The notes under the pieces: generated by a model
What the model saw: only the letters and a program-made list of their open reading frames with translations
Database searches by the model: none
Told to the model about the DNA's origin: nothing
Position numbers and translations under genes: made by a program
Assembly (NCBI RefSeq): GCF_001642475.1
Contig: NW_019173954.1
Span: 291,093-355,092, forward strand
Length of the DNA: 64,000 nucleotides
Source: Fonsecaea monophora
Taxonomy: Eukaryota; Ascomycota; Eurotiomycetes; Chaetothyriales; Herpotrichiellaceae
Direction: 5' to 3'
In this document: positions 21,538 to 31,990 of the stretch, in pieces
Layout of the letters: each line of letters starts with the position of its first letter
How positions within the stretch are numbered: the first letter of the stretch is position 1

Positions 21538-22307
21538 TTCTTTCCTTTTGGTCGAAGCAAACGTTCAGATGTCTAAAATATATGCTCAAATAGGCAGAAA
21601 GAGGACTGATTGACCAAGAACGATGGGGATGACAAGTCTCGAGGAGCAACTCTACGTGCAATATTTATACATGTACCTCGTACATCTCTATCTTTGTCTT
21701 TGTCCTTTCACCGTCATCAGCCCTTCCCAGCCTGGCTCAGTCAAAAAAAAAGCCCCCCCCCCATATCGAAACCCATTCCCAGATCCGGAAGTAGAATCTC
21801 GTTGTTGTCATGTGCCGTGCTAACAAGTGAGTTGATGCGATCATCCAGCGCTGGATATAGCTATTTCCGTAGCCGTGGCCATAGCCATGGACATAGACAT
21901 AGACGATTCTTTCTTCGCTAGCCAAAACGAAACATTATTGCCCCTTTCAGTAGCTGCCATAGAGGTGGAATACGAGGAAAAAAGGGCTGACTGCCTAAAA
22001 GCTTTTGGATAAGGCGCGGCATTGGTATATTATAGCTCGAATGGAAAAACGCCACGGGGTAGATCGATAAGATGGCTGTCAGCTCTAACTAAAGCCTATT
22101 TCTGGTCTAGACTGATTGACGGTGAGATCGGACGCCCCCCCTCAAGCTCACAGACCCTTTGGAGTGCATGAGCTGGGCCGAGGAAAGGGACCGTGCGCAG
22201 CGTTGACGTAAACGGCCCTGGGACTCTGTATAGGATCAGCTTCAAGGTCATTAGATGCATCGAGACATGCGAGGTACATGACCGACAACAGTGGGTGGAG
22301 TAGACAA

Positions 22308-22335
22308 CTCTCTCGAGAAAGTGTCTTCGAGAGAG
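22308..22335. repeat. Inverted repeat, 9-bp perfect arms
   Basis: CTCTCTCGA at 22308-22316 and TCGAGAGAG at 22327-22335, with a 10-nt loop. Outer flanks (GTAG...CTAC) extend the symmetry imperfectly. Confidence 0.8.
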
Positions 22336-22598
22336 TGTCAACTACCCGAGGTTCATAAGGATGACTATACACCTAGTCGTGCGGGTTTCCCGAACAGGGA
22401 AATCTTGTATAATGGTATATTGGCAGGTCAGGTCTATTGAAGTGGTCCCGATTCACGAATCGACAGTGTCATCTATTTCCCTTTTCGGAATTCACGTGAC
22501 ATGGCCTTGCCGCACTAGACTGTCTTGGCGGTCTCGGTCCGTTACATACACTAGGCCTTCCCTCGGGCACCGTGTTTTCAAGCCACATGAGAGACGAT

Positions 22599-22654
22599 AG
22601 GCCGCTTCTAACAATAGGATAGCTTGATAAGGGCCCCTATGTTAGAAACGGCCT
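22599..22654. repeat. Imperfect inverted repeat, about 19-bp arms
   Basis: The left arm 22599-22618 starts AGGCCGCTTCTAAC. The right arm 22636-22654 is its reverse complement with one substitution and a one-base difference in length. The loop is 17 nt. It could be a hairpin-forming RNA, a regulatory palindrome or the remnant of a small inverted-repeat element. Confidence 0.8.
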
Positions 22655-22723
22655 GTACGTGCGATCAAGAAGCGGGATGTATAGGGACGGCTCACTCGAT
22701 TCACCCTGACTCCCGCGCGACTG

Positions 22724-22764
22724 GGACGAGGGTACTCACTCGTAGGGCGGCGTCACCCTCGTCC
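22724..22764. repeat. Inverted repeat, 10-bp perfect arms
   Basis: GGACGAGGGT at 22724-22733 and ACCCTCGTCC at 22755-22764, about 300 bp before the UTP23 start. Confidence 0.8.
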
Positions 22765-23060
22765 TGATTGGGGGTGAGGCGCTTCCCCATCACCATGGAG
22801 TGCTTGGCAGCGATGTTTCTCCGCAGCAAAGAAAAGTTTCGAGCAATAAATGAATGAACGCAAGCGCTCGCAAACGCATTTTGATACTTTGTACAAACCT
22901 GCGCTAAAGACGCAACAAAAAACCCGTTATTCCGATCAGCGCAGTCGGTCTCGAGTTCTCAACTTTGTAAATTTCGAGCCTCGAGACGACAACTCTCTGG
23001 CCTATTGCTCCGGTCCTCCCTCAAGCCGCAAACCACCACTGTCCAGCATCACCGCCCAAA

Positions 23061-24038
23061 ATGCGCGCCCGCCGGAGCAAGAGATACCGCAAAATCATGG
23101 CGGCCTACCAGCGGGGCTTCTCGTTCCACGAACCCTATCAGGTCCTCCTGGACTCCCACTTCCTCAAGACGTGCCACTCGTTCCACATGCCTCTGCAAAA
23201 ATACCTCGAGAACACGCTACACGGGCAATGCAGGATCTTCGTGACGAAGTGTACCCTCGCAAAGGTCATGGCGGACTGGGAAAATGTCACCAACAAAGAG
23301 GGCAAGGCAAGAAGAGGGCCGCCGCGGCGACCGGATTTCCTCCCTCCGCCGACAGAAGTCCCTCTGCGGCACTGCAAGCACAGGGACGACGAGGGCCAGG
23401 AACTGGGCGTCGTGAGCGAGGCTCGCTGTCTCCTCGACCTCCTGGCAGGTCAACCGCACGGCAACGAACACGCCAAAAATAAACAGCACTACATCCTGGC
23501 CACGGCGGACGCTGACGAAAAGGAGGCACGGGCCAAGGGATTCATCGACGTGAAAGAGAGGGCGAGATTGATCCCGGGAGTGCCGGTCGTGTACGTGAAG
23601 CGGAGCGTGATGATCCTGGAAGAAATGAGCGGTGTCAGTGAGCGCACTGTCCGGTCGCAGGAGAAGGAAAAGTTTAGTCAAGGATTGATCGGATTGGCGT
23701 CCCGCAAGAGGAAGAGAGGCGAGGGAGAAGAGGGAAGTGAGGACGACGACGATGACGATCTGCTTGCGGAAGAGAAGCAAGGCCCTAAAATCAGAGGGTT
23801 GAAGAGAGCAAAAGGACCGAATCCGTTGAGCGTCAAAAAGAAAAAGGTCAAAGTCTCGTCAGCCAGCGGAGCAGGCCAACATGACGGAGAGGCCGTGGTG
23901 CGGAAAAAGTCCAAGAGAAGGGGTACTAGAGGGCGGCGAGAGACGAAGAACAAATCTACGTCGGACCCTCAGAATGGAGGTGAAGCTGGCCAGGCGACTA
24001 TACCTGCTTCGGCTGCGACCGTAACAGCCGAAGCATAG
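23061..24038 (+). CDS. utp23: rRNA-processing PIN-domain protein UTP23, 325 aa
   Basis: Component of the small-subunit processome needed for early 18S rRNA cleavage; it acts in the nucleolus at snR30. Single exon. The N-terminus MRARRSKRYRKIM...YGFSFHEPYQV-type opening (here AYQRGFSFHEPYQVLLD) is diagnostic. The PIN-like fold follows with FVTKCTLAKVM, a Cys/His pair region (HCKH...ARCLLDLL), QHYILATADADEKEARAKG and VPVVYVKRSVMILEEM. The C-terminal third is Lys/Arg- and Asp/Glu-rich (KKKKVKV) and low in complexity, as in orthologues. Yeast Utp23 lacks full PIN nuclease residues; I did not score these individually. Confidence 0.95.
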   Translation: MRARRSKRYRKIMAAYQRGFSFHEPYQVLLDSHFLKTCHSFHMPLQKYLENTLHGQCRIFVTKCTLAKVMADWENVTNKEGKARRGPPRRPDFLPPPTEVPLRHCKHRDDEGQELGVVSEARCLLDLLAGQPHGNEHAKNKQHYILATADADEKEARAKGFIDVKERARLIPGVPVVYVKRSVMILEEMSGVSERTVRSQEKEKFSQGLIGLASRKRKRGEGEEGSEDDDDDDLLAEEKQGPKIRGLKRAKGPNPLSVKKKKVKVSSASGAGQHDGEAVVRKKSKRRGTRGRRETKNKSTSDPQNGGEAGQATIPASAATVTAEA

Positions 24039-24332
24039 CGGCTAGAGCAAGCGATGAGCTCTTAAGAAGTTATGGAGTTGAGAGGAGTTTCTGTTTTTTT
24101 ATCGAGTCCCTGGACATGAACGAGATACCCCATCCATGACGGACCTTGAATGCCAATATTTCCTTTTCAACCTGCTCATCCCAGGTGGACACTGCCTACC
24201 ATACCACATTACGCTTACCCACAAACTATGATCGTTTTTTTCACTTCTCTTCGTTTCCCCGTCGCAGCCTCGCCTCTCCCTATGTCTTCCAGCTCCTCTT
24301 CTCCCTTCGCAGACCCCTTCACTCACTCACTC

Positions 24333-24867
24333 TTACTTGGCCAAAAACGCTCTGCCGTATATGAGCAGGCCCGTGACGGCCAACACGCCTAGCCCCGCGG
24401 GGAGGGGTTTGCCCGTCTTGATGGCGCGGGGGATGCTGCTGCCGGCGAGCAACACAGAGGCTAGGAGCGCGAGCTCGACGCCGTACGGCTGTTTCTTGGA
24501 GATGCGGAAGCCACCGAGACCGTACTGCAGTAGGGGAGGTGACAATGGTCGCTTGCGTTAGCCAAGACTTCTTCTCCTCAGGGTATGGTGTGTTCGAGAA
24601 CAAGGAGGGTAGGGTAAACAGTGAAGACGCCAAGAGTCCGAGAAGTAACACGGCTATAGCATAGGTAACATAGCACACATGCGCCGTTCTGGGTCGGGTC
24701 GGGTCGGGTCATGGCGAGGAAAGTGTGTGTTTGCGTACCAGGATTCCAACCGTGAGGCCTGCGGTGATGCTGGGGATACTGCCCGTGCGCACGTAGCCGG
24801 TGATGCCACCCACCGAGGTGAGCGCCGAGAGGATGTATGCTGGGACTTCGGAGGCCTGTGCACCCAT
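24333..24867 (-). CDS. TMEM14 family (UPF0136) small membrane protein, 106 aa
   Basis: Small four-helix membrane protein of the TMEM14/FAX group. Animal TMEM14C acts in mitochondrial haem precursor import and plant FAX proteins in fatty-acid export. Exons are 24739-24867 and 24333-24524 with a 214-bp phase-0 intron (GTACGC...TGCAG). The peptide MGAQASEVPAYILSALTSVG is followed by GGITGYVRTGSIPSITAGLT and YGLGGFRI, then LALLASVLLAGSSIPRAIKT and AGLGVLAVTGLLIYG. Length and Gly-rich helices match the family (about 100-120 aa). It converges on UTP23 with 294 bp between stops. It is the only gene here with an intron above 200 bp. Confidence 0.9.
24691..24710. repeat. GGGTC pentanucleotide repeat, four copies, intronic
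   Basis: Four perfect tandem GGGTC copies near the 5' splice site of the TMEM14-family intron. Confidence 0.9.
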
Positions 24868-25553
24868 CGCCCACGAGACGAATGTTAGTAACTCCGTTCT
24901 CTCTCACTCATTTCTTGCTATTATTGTCCAGGGGGCATGGAATTTCTTCTGTGAAGAGGGCGAGGAGGTGGGGGAAGGGTGGTGGTGGTGTTGGTGTTGG
25001 TGTTGACGATGATGGTGGGGGGGGAAACAGAGGGAGGGAGACTGCGGGTTGGCGAACCATTCTTTGCTTTGTTTTGCTCTGCTCTGCTTTCTACTTCGAG
25101 TCTGCCACGTTCTCCGTGGGGTGCGTTCGTCGTGCTATATCTGGACACGAAAAAAGACAATCTAATTATCAACTCGCAATACCAGGGTCGGGGTGACAGG
25201 ACAAGGGGAAGAAGTTCGACTTGGTGCTATCAATAAATTGTCATCCGATTTCGACAGGTGACGTGACGTTTCCGCAGGCCGTTGCTGAAGGGGCAGCTCC
25301 AACGCTTCGGAGCTGATCTCTTCCGTCCGCCGAGCCTGACTCCGACTCCATTGGCACTACGAGGTACTAAGACACGCCACAGACAGCCTTCTACAGGGAC
25401 TTATTGGGAGGGAAACAAGGATACTGCGCACTTGCAGACCTGTTGCTGAACATGGAGTGTTTGAAACCATTAAAAATTATATTACCTCAAGGCTGGTCCC
25501 GGACCCGTCGTGAACACCTGTCTATATGCATAAGTGTAGGTATATATCCGTCA
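24868..25553. other. Intergenic, 686 bp
   Basis: Promoter of the TMEM14-family gene (left) and 3' UTR of the GMC gene (right). GGTGTT/GTTGGT repeats lie near 24975-25005. No gene was seen. Confidence 0.55.
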
Positions 25554-28020
25554 TCATAGAAGAAATTTGATAGCCAAGCACAGCATGGCCACGGTGCTGG
25601 AAAGGGGCCAGCTGTTCAAAGAAGCTACACCATTGGTATTGGTGTTGGTATCGTTGTCGCTTGAACTGCTGGAGTTCGTCGTAGAAGGAACGTTTGTCGT
25701 ATTCAGAATGGCAGTCCCGTTGCTTGCATTTTGATTGTTGCTTAAGCTAGTGCTGTTCGTCGTTGAATTGGTATGTTTTTGCGACACCTTGGGTTTGTTG
25801 TAGAAGTCGCGGATAACGATGCTTGCCTGTTCAGCTAGTCCATAGGTCGAGGCCATAAGATGTGCTGAGAATGATATAGGTGGTACGCTCGCGTCGGCGA
25901 CACGGACGTTGGACAGCCCATAGACGCGCAGATTTGCGTCGACCACGCCACCTTGCTCAAGAGGCAGCATGGCACACGTGGAAGAAGGGTGGAATTCTGT
26001 AAATATCACTCCACGGAGCCAGTCTTCCCATTCCTGGTCAGTTTGAACGTCTGGGCCGGGCCACGTCTCTTTGGTCATGCTGCTGGCTAACGGTTCAGTT
26101 TCGCCCAACCGACGAGCGAGCTTAACGCCCTCGCGTAAGATCTCAACGTCTGTGATGAAGGGAGTCAGTTTAAAGGTCTCAAAAGTCCATCTAGGGGACA
26201 CAAAGAAGAGCACATACCAGCAGGATGATTCAGATAATTGGGATTGATGACAGGATAATCCAGTGGATTAGACGAATTGATGGAGATCTGACCATGGCTG
26301 AATGGATGCTGGAGGTTGGCTCCGATTTGGATGGAACCGTCAGTGCTGAGTCCAATGACCAGCTCTATTAACCCGATTGGACTCGTGAGAATGGTGTTTG
26401 CGGTTGTGCCATAAATCGCCTTGTAGCCGGAGATCACGCTCGCGTCGGTGCTCGTGTCCGGGATGAATTGGTCAATTTCGCCCAAGATGCTGCTTTGAAG
26501 GCCGGGGACTCCGTTGCCAAATAGAACCGAGGAATTCGCATAGGCGGTGGCGCTGTTGACATATGACAAGAAGGCAGGGTCGTTCTGTGACCATTAGCCA
26601 ACGAGTCTGAAGTGGATTGGGAGCTGTCCAGACTGTACCTTTTTGGAACCATCGTCATTGTATATTGTGCCTGCAGTCTCTGCATCCGTGTCCCATGTTA
26701 CGGTGACACTCTGTTTCAGTCAGCAGGCGTTGTTGATGGCAGAAAAGAACGGCAGCTTACTATGTGATCTTGAAGATGCTGGCCGACACCAGGAAGCTCT
26801 GACACGACAGGAACACCTGCCGCATCTAGGACGTCCTTTGGCCCGACACCACTGTATAGTAGAACAGCCGGGCTGCCAACGGTACCAGCAGCAAGAATGA
26901 CCTCCTTCTTGACTCCCACTGTAAGCTTGTTGCCACCTCCGTTCAGAACATATTCGACTTGGTGGGCCGTGAGGTTCCCGCCAGAAGTATTGTTGAAGAT
27001 GATGCGGGTGACCTGGGCGTTGGCCAGAACATCGTAGTTGGGACGTGGTGGCAACGGATCGAGGTATCCAGAACGGCTGTATGAACGCGTCCAGTTGGTC
27101 GGGTTAACAGCGACTGTAGCGACGTACGCGCCCCAATTGTCACCACCGTATGCGTCTTGTGTGGTACCTACTCCAGCGTTGTTGGCAGTGCTGGACCACG
27201 CACCAACGAGTGGCAAAGTACTGATAAGGTGGTTAGTCCATATTCATACGCGTAATAGTGCAGGGAACGTACAAGCCTGGGTAGGACATGTGAATTGGCC
27301 CTTGGTTACCGTGGCTTGCCGGGTTGAAAGTGATGGCAGCCTCTTGTTGAATGGAAGCATCGACAGGCGGGCCAAATGTCTCACTCTTCTTCATCGCGGC
27401 GAACATGGAGTCCCAAGACCAATTGTCGGCGCCGTCCATATCACCCAGCATAGCTTGCCAGGCATTGACTTCGATTTCACCCGGTCGGTTCAGGTACATT
27501 CCGTTGATGGCAGAGCTGCCTAGATAAACCACCCCGAGTCAGTTCCCGTATCGGCACAGTCAGAGAAAAACAGACGAACCTCCAAGGACCTTGCCTCGAG
27601 GCCATGGGCACTGGGAATTATTCGCGTTCGGTTGAGGTGTGGTTTGGAACGCCCAGTTGAGTTCCGTCGGCCATAGCGACTCGTAATATGCATATGCAGG
27701 TGTGTCTGCCCGCTGGTTAGCAATTGGGGTGATTTATCAATGGAAAGGGCGTCCGCACCTATTCGTTCTCGAAACTCGTCTCCATCACCACCAGCCTCGA
27801 GGACAAGAACCGTGTGGTTCGCATCTTCTGACAGACGCGCTCCAAGCACGAGACCGGCCAAACCTCCACCCACAATGACAAAGTCGTACGAGTCGGCAAT
27901 GCTCGTGCTGTCAATGATGTTGCGTGCTCGAAGATGGGGTTCCCTGGGTTCGTGTGCAGAGGGAGCAGCGGCCACTATCCCAGCGCCAGCGGCCAAAACG
28001 AACGACAGAGAGCACCGCAT
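25554..28020 (-). CDS. Secreted GMC oxidoreductase with probable GPI anchor, seven exons, 709 aa
   Basis: FAD-dependent glucose-methanol-choline oxidoreductase (aryl-alcohol oxidase/glucose dehydrogenase-like). Exons on the minus strand are 27759-28020, 27580-27705, 27273-27519, 26761-27220, 26639-26710, 26218-26584 and 25554-26149. Introns are mostly 50-70 bp and all phases agree. Residues 1-20 are a signal peptide ([20 protein letters not shown]). FAD binding is by [17 protein letters not shown], and [16 protein letters not shown] is GMC signature 1. The C-terminal catalytic region has FHPSSTCAM and FSAHLMAST, where the active-site His residues fall. The last 70 residues are Asn/Ser/Thr-rich and end in a hydrophobic tail ([14 protein letters not shown]), the pattern of a GPI-addition signal. 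The enzyme is thus predicted at the cell surface or wall. The substrate is unknown. Confidence 0.92.
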
Positions 28021-29007
28021 CTTGTATCCTGCATATACCAGTACTGTTGTGTGAAAGACGAGGATACGCGCAGGGCGAAGGCAGAGATAAATGGAACGGC
28101 ATATTGAAAGAGACTAAACAACCCCAGTGCCCGTGGATATTCATATCCGTTGACACTACGGAAGCCAACGCGCAATAGCAGGCTGGTAGCGGTTGATGTG
28201 CGATGGGTCAAAGACTTCCAGCCCACTCTTTTAAAATTATGTACACAACTAAAACTTTAGCAATCACCAATCGAGCACACGTGCTCTATTCCCAGTCGAG
28301 TCAGGTCGGCCAAGTAGTGTGTGGAGCATGGCAGTGCCAACATTTTTGAGCAGGTTCATGTCTCGCCAAATGGTTGATCTCGCGAGTTTGCCAGCCATCA
28401 TGGGTAGCATGTATTTTTTCTCCCATCGACCGACCAGGAGTGGAGACTTTGACAGCATCCAAGATAACGAACGGCGCTTGTACTCGCGGATTAGGGGCGG
28501 GCGATCTTGACTCTGGAGGAACCCATGCGACTGGTTCGGAGGGTCAGAGGGTTTCAGCTTCGCGAGGGTCAAAAGCACCCACTGGAAGAGGGGCAGGATG
28601 GCGTTGACTGGAGACGAATCGGTGGAGTGATGATTTGCAGAGGGTAATAAAAAAGAAAAACAACAACAATTGATTGTGAGCATGTGCTGTGGTGGTTCCC
28701 CAGGACGGGGGCTTGACGTACAAAATCAGGGGCGGGAAAGTTAAAGGGGGTTAAGCTCATGCCGGTGAAACTAGCAGCCGACACCCTCGGCACAAGCAGG
28801 CGAGGCTGGCGATTGGGCACGTAATGGGTGGACATAGGCAAAGTCCGACCTTGTACCGTTAGGGCAGCACCCTTCGCCTTCCCAGAACGGGCTCATGCAT
28901 TGGTGCTGGCCACGTTGCCTCACAACTGCTTTTTGACACATGCGCTCGATGCCTCAACCAGCCTCTTTGAATTAGTCGATCCTCACGAACAATTAACAGT
29001 TGTCACA
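28021..29007. other. Divergent promoter region, 987 bp
   Basis: Lies between the GMC gene (minus) and OST2 (plus). A short minus-strand frame at 28264-28683 lacks family features. No RNA gene was seen. Confidence 0.6.
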
Positions 29008-29634
29008 ATGGCGAAGAAACCTGCGGCTCAGTCTCCCGCCACAAAAACAGCTGCTCCCGTTGGCGGCGCTGCCAAACCTCCTGCTGCAGCATCACATACC
29101 ATCAAACCCTCTGGAACCAACACCTCCAATCCGGCTCCTATCAAGCCTCTACAATCGAGTACATTATCTCCTCGCTCATCTCCACAGGAGATCATCATCC
29201 ATGTCTGGAACAAATACCTACAAGATACACCTTCGCGGACCATGCTGTTGGATGTCTTCATGGCCTGGCTAGTGGTGGTTGGTGGTCTGCAATTCCTCTA
29301 CTGCGTGATAGCTGGCAACTATGTATGTCTCCTCCCTATTTCCATTCGATGACTTTGCTGACCCGTCGTGCAAATGCAGCCCTTCAATGCCTTCCTTTCA
29401 GGCTTCTCCGCCGCCGTAGGCCAATTTGTTCTTACCGCTTCATTACGCATGCAAACCTCCGAGAAAGCACCCGCGGGCGCATCTACGACAACGAAAAAGT
29501 CGACGACAAAGACTATCGATGGGGTCACCGGAGAATTGGTTGAGAACACAAAAATCAGTTCCGAAAGAGCGTTTGCTGATTTCGTCTTTGGGAGTCTGAT
29601 ATTACATGGGTTTTGCGTGAACTTTATCAACTGA
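29008..29634 (+). CDS. ost2: Oligosaccharyltransferase subunit OST2/DAD1, 189 aa
   Basis: Small membrane subunit of the ER oligosaccharyltransferase that N-glycosylates nascent proteins. Exons are 29008-29322 and 29380-29634, phase 0, intron GTATGT...TGCAG of 57 bp. The junction reads IAGNY|PFNAFLSGF, the diagnostic DAD1 motif. After a Pro/Ala/Ser-rich cytosolic leader of about 65 residues come three membrane segments: MLLDVFMAWLVVVGGLQFLY, GFSAAVGQFVLTASLRMQ and ADFVFGSLILHGFCVNFIN. The latter ends the protein as in yeast and human. A Thr/Lys-rich insert (TTTKKSTTKT) sits between the second and third segments, making it longer than yeast Ost2 (130 aa). Confidence 0.95.
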
Positions 29635-30520
29635 AAGAGAAGAGAGGAACCAATGCGATACCCGGTGGTCACGGACATGCTGTACGAGCTTGCAAACCTT
29701 CCGAGAATTCATGACATTGATTCGACAACCCAAGCTGGTGGTTGTCCTCGATGCACTTTCGGCTAAAGTGGCGGACGCTTCTTGGTAGCGGGCGTCAGAT
29801 ACGAGTGTCTTTGAAGAGCGCGTCAAACTCTGGCACAGCGGATAAAACCTTGACGAGACAGCACATCAACTGTACTCGTACACAAAAGTAGATGTATACT
29901 ACAGGAAAGGAATCAATGGCGGACTTCGACTTCGTCTTGGCCATACTGGCAAAGTCTAAAGAAATTGTTATGCCTACAACACTGTCGTCTCTGCAATCAA
30001 GACCCTGATCCAAACAAGATGTCAATGAACGCGGGCAATTACCCTTATTATTTTCGTGTGATTGACGTGCCACCCTCTAATTATTCGGTACCAATTTCCG
30101 TTACAATTTCTCATCTCGTATTGGATCTCCCGCATCTCCTCTTCCACACTCTGAGCAGCAAAATAATAATATTAGATATCAGGTCCTCTCTCCATGGCAT
30201 ATCCTGACTCTTTTATCCTCCCAAACACCAATGTCGAAGTCTCGTTTCCCCTCTTCTACCGGTAAGGACACACCGCTCACTCGAGCTCATCGTGAAGGGG
30301 ATTGATTTGATCCAACCTGAAACGCGCTCCAGGGCAGAGTGTTTCACGTTTCAGGTTTCAAGATGCTCACACTTGACAATCATGAACGCCCGCCAACAGA
30401 AACCTCTTGCTACTACTACTACCACTGTTTCTCGCTCCCATCTCTTCGTTGTGTGCTGCGTTTCCTGCATTTGCTACCGTGTGTTTTATTAATCCTGTTT
30501 ATCGTTGTTTTTTGGTCAGT
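29635..30520. other. Intergenic, 886 bp
   Basis: Tandem gap: OST2 3' UTR and the SET-gene promoter/5' leader. The leader contains a CTACTA run near 30408. No gene was recognised. Confidence 0.55.
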
Positions 30521-31990
30521 ATGAAGACCGAGCTGGCCTCTGTCCTTGCGGTGCTATGTTTTCTTAAGCCTGTCCTTTTGGCGAGCGCGCTGGAAGCGCC
30601 CGCCGTGGCACATCAAGACCACCTAATTCTTCAGAGCGACAGTGCTATCGAGACCGACGAGGGCGGTACGGTTCGTGATGGGTTGGTCCGGGGTTCAGGG
30701 CAAGCGGAGGGCGACACTGATACCGACACCGACAACTCTTTCGACGATGATTTGGATGATTCTCCTTGGTCCCATAGACCAGTCTGTACCGAGTACTTGG
30801 ACGAGCTAGAGGACCAACTGTGCGTCTACACGGACGCGACCTTCAGCAACGGACGGGGCATATCGATCTTCACGACGCCTCGGATTGCCGACGAGTTCGC
30901 CACGCTGCTGCCCTTCCAGGATCCCGGTGCGCTCTCTTCCCGCGGCATCAACCCCAACAGCGATGCGGACAGGCCCTGGTACACGGCGCCAATCCCAGGC
31001 AAAGGGGTGGGCATGCTGGCGTCACGGGCCTTGCAGCGCGGCGACCTCATCACCGCGCACACCCCGTACCTGCTCGCGCACATGGAGAACGTCCTCTCGA
31101 CACCCGAGCGCGAGAGGTTCCTCCGCATCGCCGTGGACCAGCTCCCCACAGCCAGCCGGGACGTCTATCTCAACCTCGCCAAGATCTACGGCGAGCCGAG
31201 CGTGGTGGTTCAGGACGTGGTCAAGGCGAATGCCTTTGAGATGGAGGTCGGTGGGCGGATGCATCTGGCCGTGTTTCCAGAGGCGTCGAGGATGAACCAT
31301 GCCTGTGCGCCCAAGTGAGTTCTTTTCCCCCAATGAATAACACCTCATCGCTACCCCTTTCCCTTTTCCCTCCAGAACCCCGGTCCCATCGCATTCATCC
31401 TTTCCGACTGCCTTGTGTGGCGTGGCATAACTAACTCAACCTCTTGTTAAAACTCCAGCGCACAATACTTCCTCTCACCGACACTGCTCACGCACTACGT
31501 GCACGCGGTGCGACCGATCGCGGCGGACGAGGAAGTGACCATCTCGTACGCGCCGCCGCTGCGGCTGCACGCGGACAGACAGGGGTATCTCCAATCGACG
31601 TTCCACTTTGGATGCACGTGTGCGCGGTGCACGGCGACGGCGGAGCGGACGGTGGCGGACGCGGACAAGGCGACCGAGGACATTATCGCGCTGCAGTGGG
31701 CGTTGTCGCAGTGGACGGCCAACTCGACGGCCAGCGTCAAAAAGGCCGAGATGCTCGTCGCCCTGTACCGCCGCGAGGGCCTCGACGCGTTTCTCGATGA
31801 CGCCTACGGCCACGCCGCCCTGACGTACAACGCCGCGGGCAGCGCCAACGGCGCCAGGAAATACGCGAGGTTGGCCGCGGAGGCAGCCCGCCTCAAGTAC
31901 GGGCCCGACGCCGACATGGCCAGGGAGTGGGACAGGATTGTCAGGGATCCGACGAAGCATTCGAGCTGGAGGAAGAGGAAGTCGCCGTAG
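30521..31990 (+). CDS. SET-domain protein with N-terminal signal peptide, 441 aa
   Basis: Exons are 30521-31314 and 31459-31990 with a 144-bp intron (GTGAGT...CTCCAG, phase 2). The junction recreates SRMNHACAPNAQYF, the SET-domain NHxCxPN motif that binds S-adenosylmethionine. The domain starts with GKGVGMLASRALQRGDLI and continues to EEVTISYAPP, followed by a post-SET-like FGCTCARC cluster, then an alpha-helical C-terminus. The order matches fungal SET5/SMYD-like lysine methyltransferases. Unusually, the protein opens with MKTELASVLAVLCFLKPVLL, a good signal peptide, followed by an acidic linker (DTDTDTDNSFDDDLDD). This predicts entry into the secretory pathway, which is odd for a methyltransferase. 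The ATG at 30521 is the first in frame after a long leader, so the N-terminus seems real. Confidence 0.88.

Larger units (their letters stand above)
21538..23060. other. Divergent intergenic region, 1.5 kb, rich in inverted repeats
   Basis: This separates the HP-repeat gene and UTP23. It holds a C-run near 21750, a hexamer-like repeat at 21865-21905, and a series of inverted repeats between 22308 and 22764 (listed separately). A TCACGTGA site lies near 22493. No coding exon was recognised. Confidence 0.6.

Noticed and set aside
21865..21905. GTAGCC/ATAGCC/ACATAG hexamer-like series, possible short CRISPR-like or telomeric repeat
   Set aside because: Only a few degenerate hexamers without spacers; a simple sequence repeat.
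10200..28020. Possible secondary-metabolite cluster (2OG oxygenase, MFS transporter, GMC oxidoreductase)
   Set aside because: The genes are spread over 18 kb among housekeeping genes (RRN3, UTP23) and there is no backbone synthase or local pathway regulator.
28264..28683. Minus-strand frame in the GMC/OST2 promoter
   Set aside because: No domain, no splice context and biased towards Leu/Ser; it looks like chance.
30407..30520. Extended N-terminus for the SET protein
   Set aside because: The frame is open upstream but has no ATG; the signal peptide starts cleanly at 30521.
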